DNA of 64,000 nt, from assembly GCA_050486265.1 (NCBI GenBank), contig JBJHCY010000008.1, positions 1-64,000 on the forward strand, in the 5' to 3' direction. The translations under genes and the position numbers were made by a program. The notes under the pieces are model-generated. The model ran no database searches, had not been told where the DNA came from, and worked only from the letters and a program-made list of their open reading frames with translations. Shown piece after piece: positions 63,955 through 64,000 of the stretch (the stretch's first letter is position 1; each line of letters begins with the position of its first letter). Origin of the DNA: SLFH01 sp050486265. GTDB taxonomy: Bacteria; Planctomycetota; Phycisphaerae; Phycisphaerales; UBA1924.

Positions 63955-64000
63955 AAGCAGCAGCGGGCGCCGTCAAGCCTCCTGAAGATCCGGCTTGGCC

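Overview
The window reads as a piece of a high-GC bacterial chromosome (about two thirds G+C by eye) from the Planctomycetota, most likely class Phycisphaerae. This is inference from several things together: a full-length PrkA kinase, many paralogous secreted and membrane families with no standard name, sparse operons, and dispersed nested-palindrome repeats of a kind I associate with planctomycete genomes. There are no rRNA or tRNA genes and no CRISPR array. Almost all long overlapping open frames are antisense or out-of-frame shadows caused by GC-rich codon use; about 50 genes are judged real.

Layout. 0-8 kb: an M1 metallopeptidase with an odd N-terminus, a terminator and repeat region, a secretin plus GspE/PilB ATPase operon on the minus strand, and a cobalamin-type substrate-binding protein. 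8-16 kb: a C39-like cysteine peptidase, RNase R, an atypical SDR protein, an orphan ABC ATPase, two overlapping envelope genes and a zinc-type dehydrogenase that lacks catalytic zinc ligands. 16-25 kb: a CLC-type transporter with CBS domains, TrmB, PrkA, an old yellow enzyme, an IS5-family remnant and phosphofructokinase. 25-33 kb: an acidic membrane protein, RsmE, a cyclase-fold secreted protein, an M32 carboxypeptidase, a low-GC HNH-like gene and two META-domain lipoproteins. 33-37 kb: DoxX, then a minus-strand operon queC-queE-queD-degP. 37-40 kb: four tandem paralogs, each a zinc ribbon plus a membrane hairpin. 40-49 kb: biotin carboxylase and BCCP with an M24 peptidase, then a three-gene ABC-2 exporter operon. 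49-59 kb: five tandem secreted helical paralogs leading into an ECF sigma factor, a single-pass membrane protein and a 939-residue secreted protein. 59-64 kb: a methyltransferase, a VOC protein, a TPP riboswitch with thiC, a DUF433 remnant and a DUF1963-like protein.

How the parts fit together. The que genes supply three of the enzymes that make preQ0 for queuosine; the first step (GTP cyclohydrolase) is not here. AccB and AccC are two of the subunits of acetyl-CoA carboxylase. The thiC gene is under riboswitch control. The secretin and ATPase are the outer-membrane pore and motor of a type II secretion or type IV pilus-like machine whose other parts lie elsewhere.

The best candidates for undescribed biology are the four-gene zinc-ribbon membrane family (37164-40249) and the five-gene secreted family with its sigma factor (49949-59242). 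The nested-palindrome repeats at 2317, 22130, 23991 and 40337 are the main non-coding novelty.
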